From Methylobacter sp. (GTDB taxonomy: Bacteria > Pseudomonadota > Gammaproteobacteria > Methylococcales > Methylomonadaceae), in contig SCPZ01000017.1 of the NCBI GenBank assembly GCA_004299305.1, positions 1 through 35,401 of the forward strand: DNA of 35,401 nt. Direction: 5' to 3'. This document shows positions 8,797-16,077 of this stretch, piece by piece. The position numbers and the translations under genes were made by a program. The first letter of the stretch is position 1. Each line of letters begins with the position of its first letter. The notes below the pieces were generated by a model. It was not told where the DNA came from. It saw nothing but the letters and a program-made list of their open reading frames with translations, and searched no databases.

Positions 8797-9531
8797 TCAA
8801 GAATGTCTTTTCTCTCTGGGTGTTTTGCGTATTAATAAAGTGGCGAGATAGCCCATCGCCGAAGTCGCGCATAAATCGCTGACATCATCGGCCAGCATTT
8901 CGTCGTCCAAGCCGATGCGGCGGGCAAATGCGCAGTGCTCGGCGATGCCCATTTCACGGAGCAGGGCAAGCACCCATGGCAGGCGCGTGCCGATCTTCAT
9001 CAGCACGACGATGTCGTGGCTTTCGATGTCCTGCCGCAGCGCGACCGCATCTTCGGGGCAGGGCAGAATCAAGGTGCGTTCCTTGCCCACACCCAGCGGC
9101 CAGCCCATAGCCGAAGCAGCCGCCGCATAGCTGGTAATGCCGGGGAAGGTGCGCTGCGGCAAATCCGGCACATACTCGCGTAAGGCGGCTAATATATAGC
9201 CGTAAGTGGAGTAGGTCAGGCTGTCGCCTATGGTCAGATAAGCCACGTTAAGGCCAGCGCGTAAATCGACGGCGATGGTCTCGGCCAGCTGGGCGTAATG
9301 GTCGCTCAGCACGGTGCGGTCTGGGTCCATGGTGAACTCGATTTCCCGTATCCTGTTTTGAGCGATGTCTATGCCTGTTAAGCATTGCAGGGCCACCGAT
9401 GTGTCGGAACTGTGCGCACGGGGCGCATAGACGATGTCGGCCTGTTGCAACGCCTCGACCGCCGCCAGCGGAATATAACCCGCAGGTCCTGGTCCTACGC
9501 CTATACCCCAGAATGTGCCTAACAAACTCAT
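8797..9531 (-). CDS. cobI: Precorrin-2 C20-methyltransferase (CobI/CbiL)
   Basis: A tetrapyrrole methylase that adds the C20 methyl group to precorrin-2 or cobalt-factor II. The product is 244 residues: WGIGVGPGPAGYIPLAAVEAL near the N-terminus, then FTMDPDRT, YLTIGDSLTYSTYGYI and FPGITSYAAAASAMGWPL, all diagnostic of CobI/CbiL rather than other corrin methylases. I chose the ATG at 9531 because AGGAG lies just upstream and the protein aligns there; 45 further in-frame codons upstream lack family similarity. The extreme C-terminus (KTPREKRHS) abuts the repeat element and may not be native. Confidence 0.92.
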   Translation of the reverse strand: MSLLGTFWGIGVGPGPAGYIPLAAVEALQQADIVYAPRAHSSDTSVALQCLTGIDIAQNRIREIEFTMDPDRTVLSDHYAQLAETIAVDLRAGLNVAYLTIGDSLTYSTYGYILAALREYVPDLPQRTFPGITSYAAAASAMGWPLGVGKERTLILPCPEDAVALRQDIESHDIVVLMKIGTRLPWVLALLREMGIAEHCAFARRIGLDDEMLADDVSDLCATSAMGYLATLLIRKTPREKRHS

Positions 9532-9609
9532 ATTGCTCCTCACTAAAATAGCCTTTGTGTCGGTGCGGCAGTAACGTTGTCTACAACGCCTGGTTAAAGC
9601 CGGAAAAAA

Positions 9610-9712
9610 TATCAACGCGATAAGATGCGCTAACTTATAGGATGCCGCTGACGTAAGGAAGCGCATCGCCTATGTTTGATGCGCCTCCCTTCGTTCGGTA
9701 CATCCTATTGCA
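9610..9712. repeat. Palindromic repeat with GCGCATC/GATGCGC hairpin
   Basis: GCGCATC (9661-9667) and GATGCGC (9678-9684) form a hairpin. A related direct word, GATGCGCT, occurs at about 9621. The block fills the gap between the lipoprotein gene and cobI and resembles a dispersed REP-type unit. Confidence 0.5.
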
Positions 9713-10189
9713 CTAATTAGATTTTAAAAAAATTTTCTTCAATAAATCGTCTGGTGCAACATCTTTAGGACAAGTATATGAAGAGTCCGCATAACCCTTG
9801 AGTAAAACACCACCGCCAAACCTTGAATAAAAAATACTTTCACCTAAAAGTTTGTTGTCCTTTCGCCGATAAACAAAAAAATGATTTCGATATGCCGCTA
9901 ATCCACCAGACTCACTATACGCATTTTGGATATGCTTATCTTCAGAGGTGCTGTAATACTCATAAGTCACTTTTCTATTATCAAAGGATATACCTGTAAA
10001 ATGCCCCGATTGATCAAACTGCTCCTTCGGCAAAGTCACTGTTTCATAAACTTTAATTCCGCCGTCTTTCGCACAAAGCTCGTCCAGCAAACGATCTGCC
10101 TGCCATTGGCGGGGGGTTGAACAAGCAGTGATAAACGAGATTAAAAGTAATAAAATGGTCAAATTGAGCATTTTCTTCCGTTTTCGCAT
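9713..10189 (-). CDS. Predicted lipoprotein of unknown function
   Basis: The 158-residue product has a basic N-terminus (MRKRKK), a hydrophobic stretch (LTILLLLISFI) and a lipobox ending in TACS, so it is probably a lipid-anchored envelope protein. The mature part is hydrophilic, with two further cysteines (in ELCAKDGG and YTCPKD) that could form a disulfide. I do not recognise a family. I chose the ATG at 10189 because GGAGG stands directly upstream; an earlier in-frame start at 10249 has none. The base composition looks more AT-rich than the flanking cob genes. It sits inside the B12 locus in the same direction, but a role in B12 metabolism is not shown. Confidence 0.8.
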   Translation of the reverse strand: MRKRKKMLNLTILLLLISFITACSTPRQWQADRLLDELCAKDGGIKVYETVTLPKEQFDQSGHFTGISFDNRKVTYEYYSTSEDKHIQNAYSESGGLAAYRNHFFVYRRKDNKLLGESIFYSRFGGGVLLKGYADSSYTCPKDVAPDDLLKKIFLKSN

Positions 10190-10288
10190 AATGACCTCCG
10201 TTGGTAACTTAAGCGCTTTTTCTTTATCCGTATTTATCACCAATGACACCGATAGAAACGGGCCGTGGCCGCGATATTTGGGCGACGA

Positions 10289-11443
10289 TTACGAAAATGC
10301 AGCGCCCTTGCGGGCGCGGCCCGCTCCTACAATGCTGCCTTGTAAATCAAACAGCCGCACTTCAACCTTTTTCACGGCAGGCACACGGGTATGAACAAGC
10401 GCGGCGATGCGCTGTTCGATGTCCATCCATAACGCCTGCGAGCCGGGTTCGTTCGTTAACCGTTGAATGGCCGCTTCCACGGTGTTGGCCTGTTCCAGCT
10501 CTTGCACCAGAAGATTGTTAAGCCCCCGTTCCGCAGCTATTCGTGCCACGACATTCATCGCCATATCGCTCTTGCTGGAGTGTGTATCCCATACTGCATC
10601 CAGTGCTTTAGCAAGTTTGCCCGGATGTCCCAGCAGCCACAACACATCCAGATGGCGCTGTTGTTCAGTCAAGGCCCGCTGTAAAAAATCCAACGCGTCG
10701 CCAAGAAAATTGGCAATCTGCACCGAACGCTGTTCTGGCAAACTCAGTATTTCTTTTGCATAGACGCGGCCGATTTTGCCTGGCAGCAATGCGATGCTGG
10801 TTGCATCATTACCGAGTGCGACGCGGACATAAACCTCGATCGAAGCAATCCAGGACGCCAGCGATAAAGGTTCGACCAGACCCGAAGTGCCGAGTATCGA
10901 GATGCCGCCGACTATGCCGAGTTTCGGGTTGAAGGTCTTTCTGGCAATCGCTTCACCGTTGACACAGCCTATGGTCAGGTCGAAGCCTTGGTCATTGCCG
11001 GACAGGTCGGCGACCGCCTGCCGCATCATGTTGCGCGGCGTCGGATTGATTGCAGGCTCTCCTACCGCTACGCGCAACCCTGGCTGAGTCGCGGTACCGA
11101 CGCCTGTCCCTGCAAAAAAGCGTATCTGTCCTGTGTCGTTTCTTCGCACTTCGGCAAAGATGGTCGCCCCGTGCGTGTTATCCGGGTCATCGCCGCCGTC
11201 TTTCAGCACGTCAGCGCGCGCCGTTTGCAGGTCCAGTCTGCGGCTGTCTTGTATCGGTACGGTCAGGTAATGCGTATCGTCAGGCAATGTTATCTGTACC
11301 TGGCTGCGATACTCGCCGTGCAGCAGCAAATGGAGTGCGGCTTTAACCGCCGCTGCGGCGCAGCTGCCTGTAGTGCGCCCGCGCCGTAAACCGTTCGGCG
11401 CGAGCACGCTGAGATCGAATTCCTTAAGTTCCGTCTGAGCCAT
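10289..11443 (-). CDS. cbiD: Cobalt-precorrin-5B (C1)-methyltransferase CbiD
   Basis: CbiD methylates C1 in the oxygen-independent corrin pathway. The 384 residues begin, after a short lead, with LRRGRTTGSCAAAAVKAAL, the CbiD signature. DGGDDPDNTHGATI, GVGTATQPGLRVAVGEPAINPTPR and GGISILGTSGLVEPLS follow in the expected order. I prefer the ATG at 11443, which overlaps the end of the upstream fusion gene by 20 bases; a TTG at 11452 is possible. The last codons (SIVGAGRARKGAAFS) and the stop are supplied by a REP-like palindrome, so the native C-terminus may have been replaced. Confidence 0.93.
   Translation of the reverse strand: MAQTELKEFDLSVLAPNGLRRGRTTGSCAAAAVKAALHLLLHGEYRSQVQITLPDDTHYLTVPIQDSRRLDLQTARADVLKDGGDDPDNTHGATIFAEVRRNDTGQIRFFAGTGVGTATQPGLRVAVGEPAINPTPRNMMRQAVADLSGNDQGFDLTIGCVNGEAIARKTFNPKLGIVGGISILGTSGLVEPLSLASWIASIEVYVRVALGNDATSIALLPGKIGRVYAKEILSLPEQRSVQIANFLGDALDFLQRALTEQQRHLDVLWLLGHPGKLAKALDAVWDTHSSKSDMAMNVVARIAAERGLNNLLVQELEQANTVEAAIQRLTNEPGSQALWMDIEQRIAALVHTRVPAVKKVEVRLFDLQGSIVGAGRARKGAAFS
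10290..10332. repeat. REP-like palindrome overlapping the cbiD 3' end
   Basis: On the minus strand the block reads TTGTAGGAGCGGGCCGCGCC and continues into GCGCCC-GCAA-GGGCGC (10302-10317). That is a six-pair stem with a four-base loop. The GTAGGAGCGGGC word is the form of REP units known from pseudomonads and other gammaproteobacteria. It encodes the C-terminus of CbiD. Confidence 0.65.
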
Positions 11444-12998
11444 ACTCTGCAAGCTGGTTTACCGCATCGATCATCAAGCCGTTAACGACCGTTGCCGCCC
11501 ACGGTGAACCGCCGCGCGTACCGGTGTTGGTGATGCGCGGCACTTGCAGGCAGCGTTTCAATTCCGCCTTCGATTCGCAGGTGCCGACAAAGCCGACCGG
11601 CAGGCCGATCACCAGTTGCGGTCGCCAGCCATGTTCGCGAATCAGGCGCACGGCTTCCATAATCGCGGTCGGCGCATCGCCTATCGATAGCACGATGTCG
11701 TTACCGAACTTTTCAAAAGCGCGCCGTATTCCGGCTGCGGAACGGGTGATGCTCTGCGTTTGCGCCATCAGCGCGGTTTCAGGGTCATGTACCCCGCACC
11801 AGGTTTCGATGCCGAGCTGTTCGAGCAGTGCGCGCTTTAGGCCGGTTTGCACCATGGTCACGTCGGTCACCACACGCTTACAGCGGAGCAGGGCGCGGAT
11901 GCCGGTTTCGACTGCGCCCGGCGAAAAATAAATATCATCGACTGCATTAAAATCGCCGCTGGTATGCACCAGCCGCTGTAGTACGGTTAAATGCGCTTCG
12001 GGAAAAATCGACCAGTCGCGCCCGGCTGCGATGATGCGGAAACTTTCCGCTTCTATTGGATGCGGCACGTAAGGCGCAAATTCTGTTGCAGCTACAGCTA
12101 CAGCGGCTTTTTCAAATAAGCCTCGCACCTGAAGATGATGGGGACGTTGCGGCTCGCCGACCTGTTGTTCAAAGCCGACGATTTGCACCCGGTATTTGCA
12201 CAGCGAGCAGTTCATCTCCGCACGGCCTTCTATCGCTTCCTGCGCCCTGTCGATCAAGGTATCGGCGACATTCGGATGCACGCCGAGATAACCGGCTTTG
12301 AGCACTTCCAATTCAGGTTCGCGTTGCTGCAAGGCGTCGGCGGCCTCGTAAATACGCTTGACCAAGATGCCGTCGAACAGGAAAAACGGCACAACGATCA
12401 GCCGTGCGTAGCCCAGCTTCGCGGCAGTGCGCAGGCCGTCGGCAACCAGCGGCTTGGCCGTGCCTGAATAACATACATAGGATGCGCCAAAGCCCATGCC
12501 TTCCTCGATCATCCGCGCGAACTTGGCGACTTCGCCATTCGCGTCGGGATCGGTAGTGCCGCGGCCGACCAGGACCAGACAGGTGTCGTCTCTGCGGACA
12601 GTTTTTGGCGATGTCGCTTCGGCCTTGACGACGCGCTGTTGAACCACTTGCAGCAACAGTGGATGCAAACCCATCGGCGCACCGAAATGAAAGTCGATTT
12701 CTGGATGTTCATGCGCGAAGTTCAGCAGTTCGCTGGGCATGTCGTTTTTGGCATGGGTCGCCGCAAGCAATATGCCGGGCACCATGACGATTTGTTTGGC
12801 ATCGACTTTCAATTGGTCGGCAATCGCTTGGTCGATAGTTGGGCTGGCAAATTCCAGGTAACCGTGGCTGACTGTATGCTGCGGTGCGCGTTCCTTGACC
12901 AGTTCAACCAGCTGTTCGAATTCCCGAATGCCGTCGGCATCGCGGCTGCCGTGTCCTGCGATAACGATGCCGAAGTGTTGGTTTGTTTCAGCCTGCAT
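11424..12998 (-). CDS. Fusion of cobaltochelatase CbiX and precorrin-8X methylmutase CbiC/CobH
   Basis: A 524-residue two-enzyme protein. Residues 1-260 are a long-form CbiX, which inserts Co(II) into sirohydrochlorin: IVIAGHGSRD with H16, LLAATHAKND with H82, and a second CbiX repeat with VLVGRGTTDPDAN. M262-N-C264-S-L-C267 is an MXCXXC motif like the one linked to an iron-sulfur cluster in Bacillus CbiX. From about residue 310 the methylmutase follows (LVHTSGDFNAVDDIYFSPGAV, VVTDVTMVQTGL, IGDAPTAIMEAVRLI, GLPVGFVGTCESK), which moves the C11 methyl to C12. The start overlaps the cbiE stop (TGATG); the end overlaps cbiD. The fusion joins an early and a late pathway step. Confidence 0.93.
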   Translation of the reverse strand: MQAETNQHFGIVIAGHGSRDADGIREFEQLVELVKERAPQHTVSHGYLEFASPTIDQAIADQLKVDAKQIVMVPGILLAATHAKNDMPSELLNFAHEHPEIDFHFGAPMGLHPLLLQVVQQRVVKAEATSPKTVRRDDTCLVLVGRGTTDPDANGEVAKFARMIEEGMGFGASYVCYSGTAKPLVADGLRTAAKLGYARLIVVPFFLFDGILVKRIYEAADALQQREPELEVLKAGYLGVHPNVADTLIDRAQEAIEGRAEMNCSLCKYRVQIVGFEQQVGEPQRPHHLQVRGLFEKAAVAVAATEFAPYVPHPIEAESFRIIAAGRDWSIFPEAHLTVLQRLVHTSGDFNAVDDIYFSPGAVETGIRALLRCKRVVTDVTMVQTGLKRALLEQLGIETWCGVHDPETALMAQTQSITRSAAGIRRAFEKFGNDIVLSIGDAPTAIMEAVRLIREHGWRPQLVIGLPVGFVGTCESKAELKRCLQVPRITNTGTRGGSPWAATVVNGLMIDAVNQLAEYGSDGT

Positions 12999-13705
12999 CA
13001 GTTAACAGCTCCCGGCGGCTCGATCTGGCTGGACATGGGGTTGCGGGTGCGGATTAGCATGATGCTCATGTCGCTGAATTCCTGAGTTGCACAGTCGGCG
13101 AGCGTGCCGTGCCACTCCGCTTCGGAACGGGTCAGGTTCTCCCAAACCTCGGTCGGATGCTCGGTCGATATGCCTTGCTCAATCAGGTAAGCAGCAATAT
13201 GGCGCGGCATGAAGGAACGCGCGGCATCCCAAGGGCAGGGAATCACAATTGCATTGCGCTGGTCTTGCAGCACATGCACCAGATGTTGCTTAAACGGGGT
13301 TAAATCGCCGCGGCGGTGAAAGGTGATAAATGTCGTTTCGTCGAAACAGACCTTGGCGCGCGATGCGAGTATCTGCGCCGAAGAAATGCCCGGCACGGTT
13401 TCGACCGGATGGCCGCAAGCGCGCTCGACCCGTTCCAGGTACTGGAAGCCGCTGAAATGGATGTCGCCCATGAATACCACGACGCAGTTTTTGCCTGCAT
13501 GGTGTTCAGCCGCCACTTTCGCTAATTGTTCGGTTTGGTCGCGATAATTCATCAGCACGGTTTGCGCGGTAGCGGGAATCAGGCTTTGTACGACGTTAAT
13601 GACGGCATCGAATCCGGCTACCACGTCGGCATTGCGGATCAGTTCCGCGCCGCGCTGGGTCAGGTAAGCCACATCGCCAGGGCCTGCGCCTATGCAGATA
13701 ATCAT
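12998..13705 (-). CDS. cbiE: Precorrin-6Y / cobalt-precorrin-7 C5-methyltransferase CbiE
   Basis: A tetrapyrrole methylase of 235 residues. [22 protein letters not shown] and ADVVAGFD at the N-terminus, [13 protein letters not shown] in place of the common GDP-containing loop, and [13 protein letters not shown] are typical of CbiE. The decarboxylating partner CbiT is neither fused to it (as in CobL) nor found next to it. The stop overlaps the start of the CbiX-CbiC fusion by one base. A repeat-rich gap separates it from the upstream chelatase gene. Confidence 0.88.
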   Translation of the reverse strand: MIICIGAGPGDVAYLTQRGAELIRNADVVAGFDAVINVVQSLIPATAQTVLMNYRDQTEQLAKVAAEHHAGKNCVVVFMGDIHFSGFQYLERVERACGHPVETVPGISSAQILASRAKVCFDETTFITFHRRGDLTPFKQHLVHVLQDQRNAIVIPCPWDAARSFMPRHIAAYLIEQGISTEHPTEVWENLTRSEAEWHGTLADCATQEFSDMSIMLIRTRNPMSSQIEPPGAVN

Positions 13706-13734
13706 AATTGTTCCTTAATTAACGGGTGTTTTTG

Positions 13735-13845
13735 TCCACGAAAAACACGGAAAGCACGAAAAATTGTAGGTACGCTGTGCGTACCACTAGGCCTAAGGTA
13801 CGACAGCGTACCTACAAGACTCGTTTCCACGCGCTGCGTGGGAAT
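13735..13845. repeat. Cluster of palindromic repeats between the chelatase gene and cbiE
   Basis: Three blocks are visible. A fragment of the TCCACGAAA family lies at 13735-13758. A long hairpin at 13764-13817 has 15 paired bases (TTGTAGGTACGCTGT with ACAGCGTACCTACAA) and an inner GTACC/GGTAC stem. A REP of the GTTCCCACGC family, TTTCCACGC-GCT-GCGTGGGAA, lies at about 13824-13844. Confidence 0.8.
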
Positions 13846-13874
13846 GCAGTCAAGGCGCGCTGCAATGTGTAACA

Positions 13875-15869
13875 TCATTTAATACATCCACGTATCGTAA
13901 GCGCCAGATTTTCCGCCGACAACTCTTCCAGCGTCAGGTACTCAGCGCCCAAGGCTTCTGCTAATTGCCGGGCTTTCCCCAAGCGTAAGTAACCGGTTTC
14001 GGTATCGAGCACCAGGGCAGGTACGCCGCGCTCGGCAAGCAATGCAGCAAAGCTTAGCGATTCCTGCCAGGGGTCGTTGCCGACGCGCAACGCAACATTG
14101 GCCCTGCCGTCGCTAAGCAGCACCAGCAACGGTGGCATGGCGGTTTTTTCCAGTGTTTCCAGTGTTACGGACAGTGCATGAGGCAAGGGTGTGCGACCGC
14201 CGGTAGGCAGCTCGCGCAGGTTCCGTTCGGCCAGATCGACGCTACGGGTAGGAGACAGCAATAGCTGTGCGGATTTGCCGCCAAAGCTGATCACCGCGAC
14301 TTCATCGCGCTGCTGGTAGGCGTCGGTCAGCAGCGATAACACTGCGCCTTTGACGGCTTCCATGCGCCGTTGTGCGGCCATTGAGCCGGAGGCATCGACG
14401 ACAAATAAAATCAGGTTGGCGGTTTTGCCTGCCCGGACTTGTTGGTGCAGATCGTTTTTTGTCACCTGAAAGTCGACTGACAGTGATGGTGGCCGCGACT
14501 GCTCCCGGCAGTCGTCGGCATTCCCTCCATCCAGGGAGGTCAGAAGTGTCGTAATCGGTAGGGAACCGATGCGAGCGTCTGCGTTCCGAAGCGCCGCGCT
14601 GCGCAATGTAGCGCCGACGGCGAGGCTGCTTGGATTTTGGTCCGGCACGGTGCGTACCACTCGACCGCGTGGGGCATCTTGCGCGTTGCTGCGCTTGCCG
14701 GATGCGTAGCGATTGGCAAGCGTATCGACGGCTATTTTTCGTATATCAGCGGTAGACGCGGCGGCAAAGACTTGTTGTTGGTCTTGCGACTCGCCGTTAT
14801 CTTGATCGTTTTCCTGTTCGGTATCTTCAGCGCCGGATTCGCTCTGATCCGGCGGCTGCATAGCTTGTTGCATCAGGTCATCAAGCTGGTTTTGATCCAG
14901 TCCCGGTTGTTCGAACGGTTTGCGTCTGCGCCTATGCGGCAACACCAGTTCCGCCGCACCGCGCACGTCTTGCGGCGTTACCTGCGACCGCCCTTCGAGC
15001 GCCGCCAATGCGCGTGCCGCTTTGTGCATGACGATGTCGGCGCGAAGACTCGCCACTTCGAATTCGCAGCATAAATGGCTGATCAAGTCGAGCAGCGCAT
15101 CATCCAGCGTCACTTCCGGCAGCAACTGTTGCGCCGTAGCTAACTGATGGCGCAATGTCTGTTGTTCGTGCATCCAGGCCGCAGCATAAGCCGTAGGATT
15201 GGCCTCAAATGCGATGCGGCGGCGCACGACTTCGGAGCGCAAAACTTTGTCGCGCGGCGCGGTCACTTCAACCATCAGGCCGAAGCGGTCCAGCAGTTGC
15301 GGGCGCAAATCGCCTTCTTCGAGGTTCATCGTGCCGATCAGCGTGAAGCGGGCAGGGTGCGTGACCGACAAGCCTTCCCGTTGCACCGCATTGACGCCCA
15401 TCGCGGCTGCATCCAGCAGTACATCGACCAGGTGGTCGGGCAGCAGGTTGACTTCGTCGATATAGAGTATGCCCCGGTGCGCCGCTGCCAGTAAGCCGGG
15501 CTTGAACACCCGCTTGCCGCCTTTGAGTGCTTGCTCCAAATCCAGGGTGCCGATCACGCGGTCTTCGGTGGCGCCCAGCGGCAGGGTGACGAAAGGCACG
15601 CTGTCCGCTTGAGCCGTTGCATGTTTGGTATTGCAGGTTTCGCAGTGCTGATACGGCGCGCCGGGCAGGCAATTGAACGCGCATCCGGCAACTCGTTCGA
15701 TTAGCGGCAGGATGTCGATCAACGCACGCGCCGCTGTACTTTTGGCGGTGCCTTTGTCGCCGCGTATCAGGACGCCGCCCAAGGACGGATCGACGGCGCA
15801 CAGTAGCAACGCGGTCTTGAGCTGAGTCTGTTCGACGATGGCGGAAAAAGGGAAGGTGGCTTGATTCAT
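13875..15869 (-). CDS. Fused ChlI/ChlD-type cobaltochelatase subunit (AAA+ and VWA)
   Basis: Magnesium/cobalt-chelatase motor subunit of 664 residues, expected to power CobN. The N-terminal AAA+ domain has Walker A GDKGTAKST at 37-45, a cysteine group C63, C67, C76, C79 of the kind seen in this family, ATEDRVIGTLDLE, and Walker B ILYIDEVNLL. After an acidic, Gln-rich linker (about 330-370) comes a VWA domain with MIDAS D492ASGS and LPTGGRTPLPHAL. Residues about 434-460, in the linker before the VWA domain, are encoded by a run of short hairpins and look like an insertion. The neighbouring cobN makes cobalt rather than magnesium the likely metal. It lies downstream of cobN after a repeat-containing gap. 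Confidence 0.9.
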   Translation of the reverse strand: MNQATFPFSAIVEQTQLKTALLLCAVDPSLGGVLIRGDKGTAKSTAARALIDILPLIERVAGCAFNCLPGAPYQHCETCNTKHATAQADSVPFVTLPLGATEDRVIGTLDLEQALKGGKRVFKPGLLAAAHRGILYIDEVNLLPDHLVDVLLDAAAMGVNAVQREGLSVTHPARFTLIGTMNLEEGDLRPQLLDRFGLMVEVTAPRDKVLRSEVVRRRIAFEANPTAYAAAWMHEQQTLRHQLATAQQLLPEVTLDDALLDLISHLCCEFEVASLRADIVMHKAARALAALEGRSQVTPQDVRGAAELVLPHRRRRKPFEQPGLDQNQLDDLMQQAMQPPDQSESGAEDTEQENDQDNGESQDQQQVFAAASTADIRKIAVDTLANRYASGKRSNAQDAPRGRVVRTVPDQNPSSLAVGATLRSAALRNADARIGSLPITTLLTSLDGGNADDCREQSRPPSLSVDFQVTKNDLHQQVRAGKTANLILFVVDASGSMAAQRRMEAVKGAVLSLLTDAYQQRDEVAVISFGGKSAQLLLSPTRSVDLAERNLRELPTGGRTPLPHALSVTLETLEKTAMPPLLVLLSDGRANVALRVGNDPWQESLSFAALLAERGVPALVLDTETGYLRLGKARQLAEALGAEYLTLEELSAENLALTIRGCIK
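14490..14571. repeat. In-frame palindromic repeat run inside the chelatase gene
   Basis: Three short stems lie in a row: GACTGC-TCCCG-GCAGTC (14497-14513), CCTCC/GGAGG (14524-14539) and ATCGGT-AGGGA-ACCGAT (14554-14570). The block stays open in the coding frame and encodes a segment with no counterpart expected in the family linker. Confidence 0.5.
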
Positions 15870-15936
15870 TTGCTTTTTAAATTGGCGTTTCCGGCAAGCG
15901 CCTTATTCAGATCTATTTGGCTAGCAGGATGTGGCG

Positions 15937-15980
15937 GGAGTGCAAGCTTTGCTTGCCAAGGCAGGCGAAGCCTGCACTCC
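15937..15980. repeat. 44-base near-perfect palindrome
   Basis: Two 21-base arms around a two-base AA loop match at 18 of 21 positions. The left arm starts GGAGTGCAAGC and the right arm ends GCCTGCACTCC. This is a strong stem-loop in the gap between cobN and the chelatase gene and could affect mRNA stability or partial termination. Confidence 0.75.
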
Positions 15981-16027
15981 AGCGTCAAGATTATTTTGGT
16001 GTTAACGGAATCTTGACAGCTATACGA

Positions 16028-16070
16028 ATATTTTCGTGCCTTTCGTGCCTTTCGTGTATTTCGTGGACAA
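16028..16070. repeat. Fragment of the TTTCGTGGA repeat family
   Basis: Direct copies of the word CTTTCGTG followed by TTTCGTGGAC match one end of the inverted-repeat element at 8617-8790. It lies just beyond the cobN stop codon. Confidence 0.6.
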
Positions 16071-16077
16071 AAAATCA

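Noticed and set aside
10190-10249. Longer start for the lipoprotein gene
   Set aside because: It would put 20 residues before the signal peptide, and the GGAGG site fits the ATG at 10189.
14490-14571. Frameshift in the ChlI/D-type gene
   Set aside because: The frame is open through the repeat run and the VWA domain downstream is intact, so it is an insertion, not a break.
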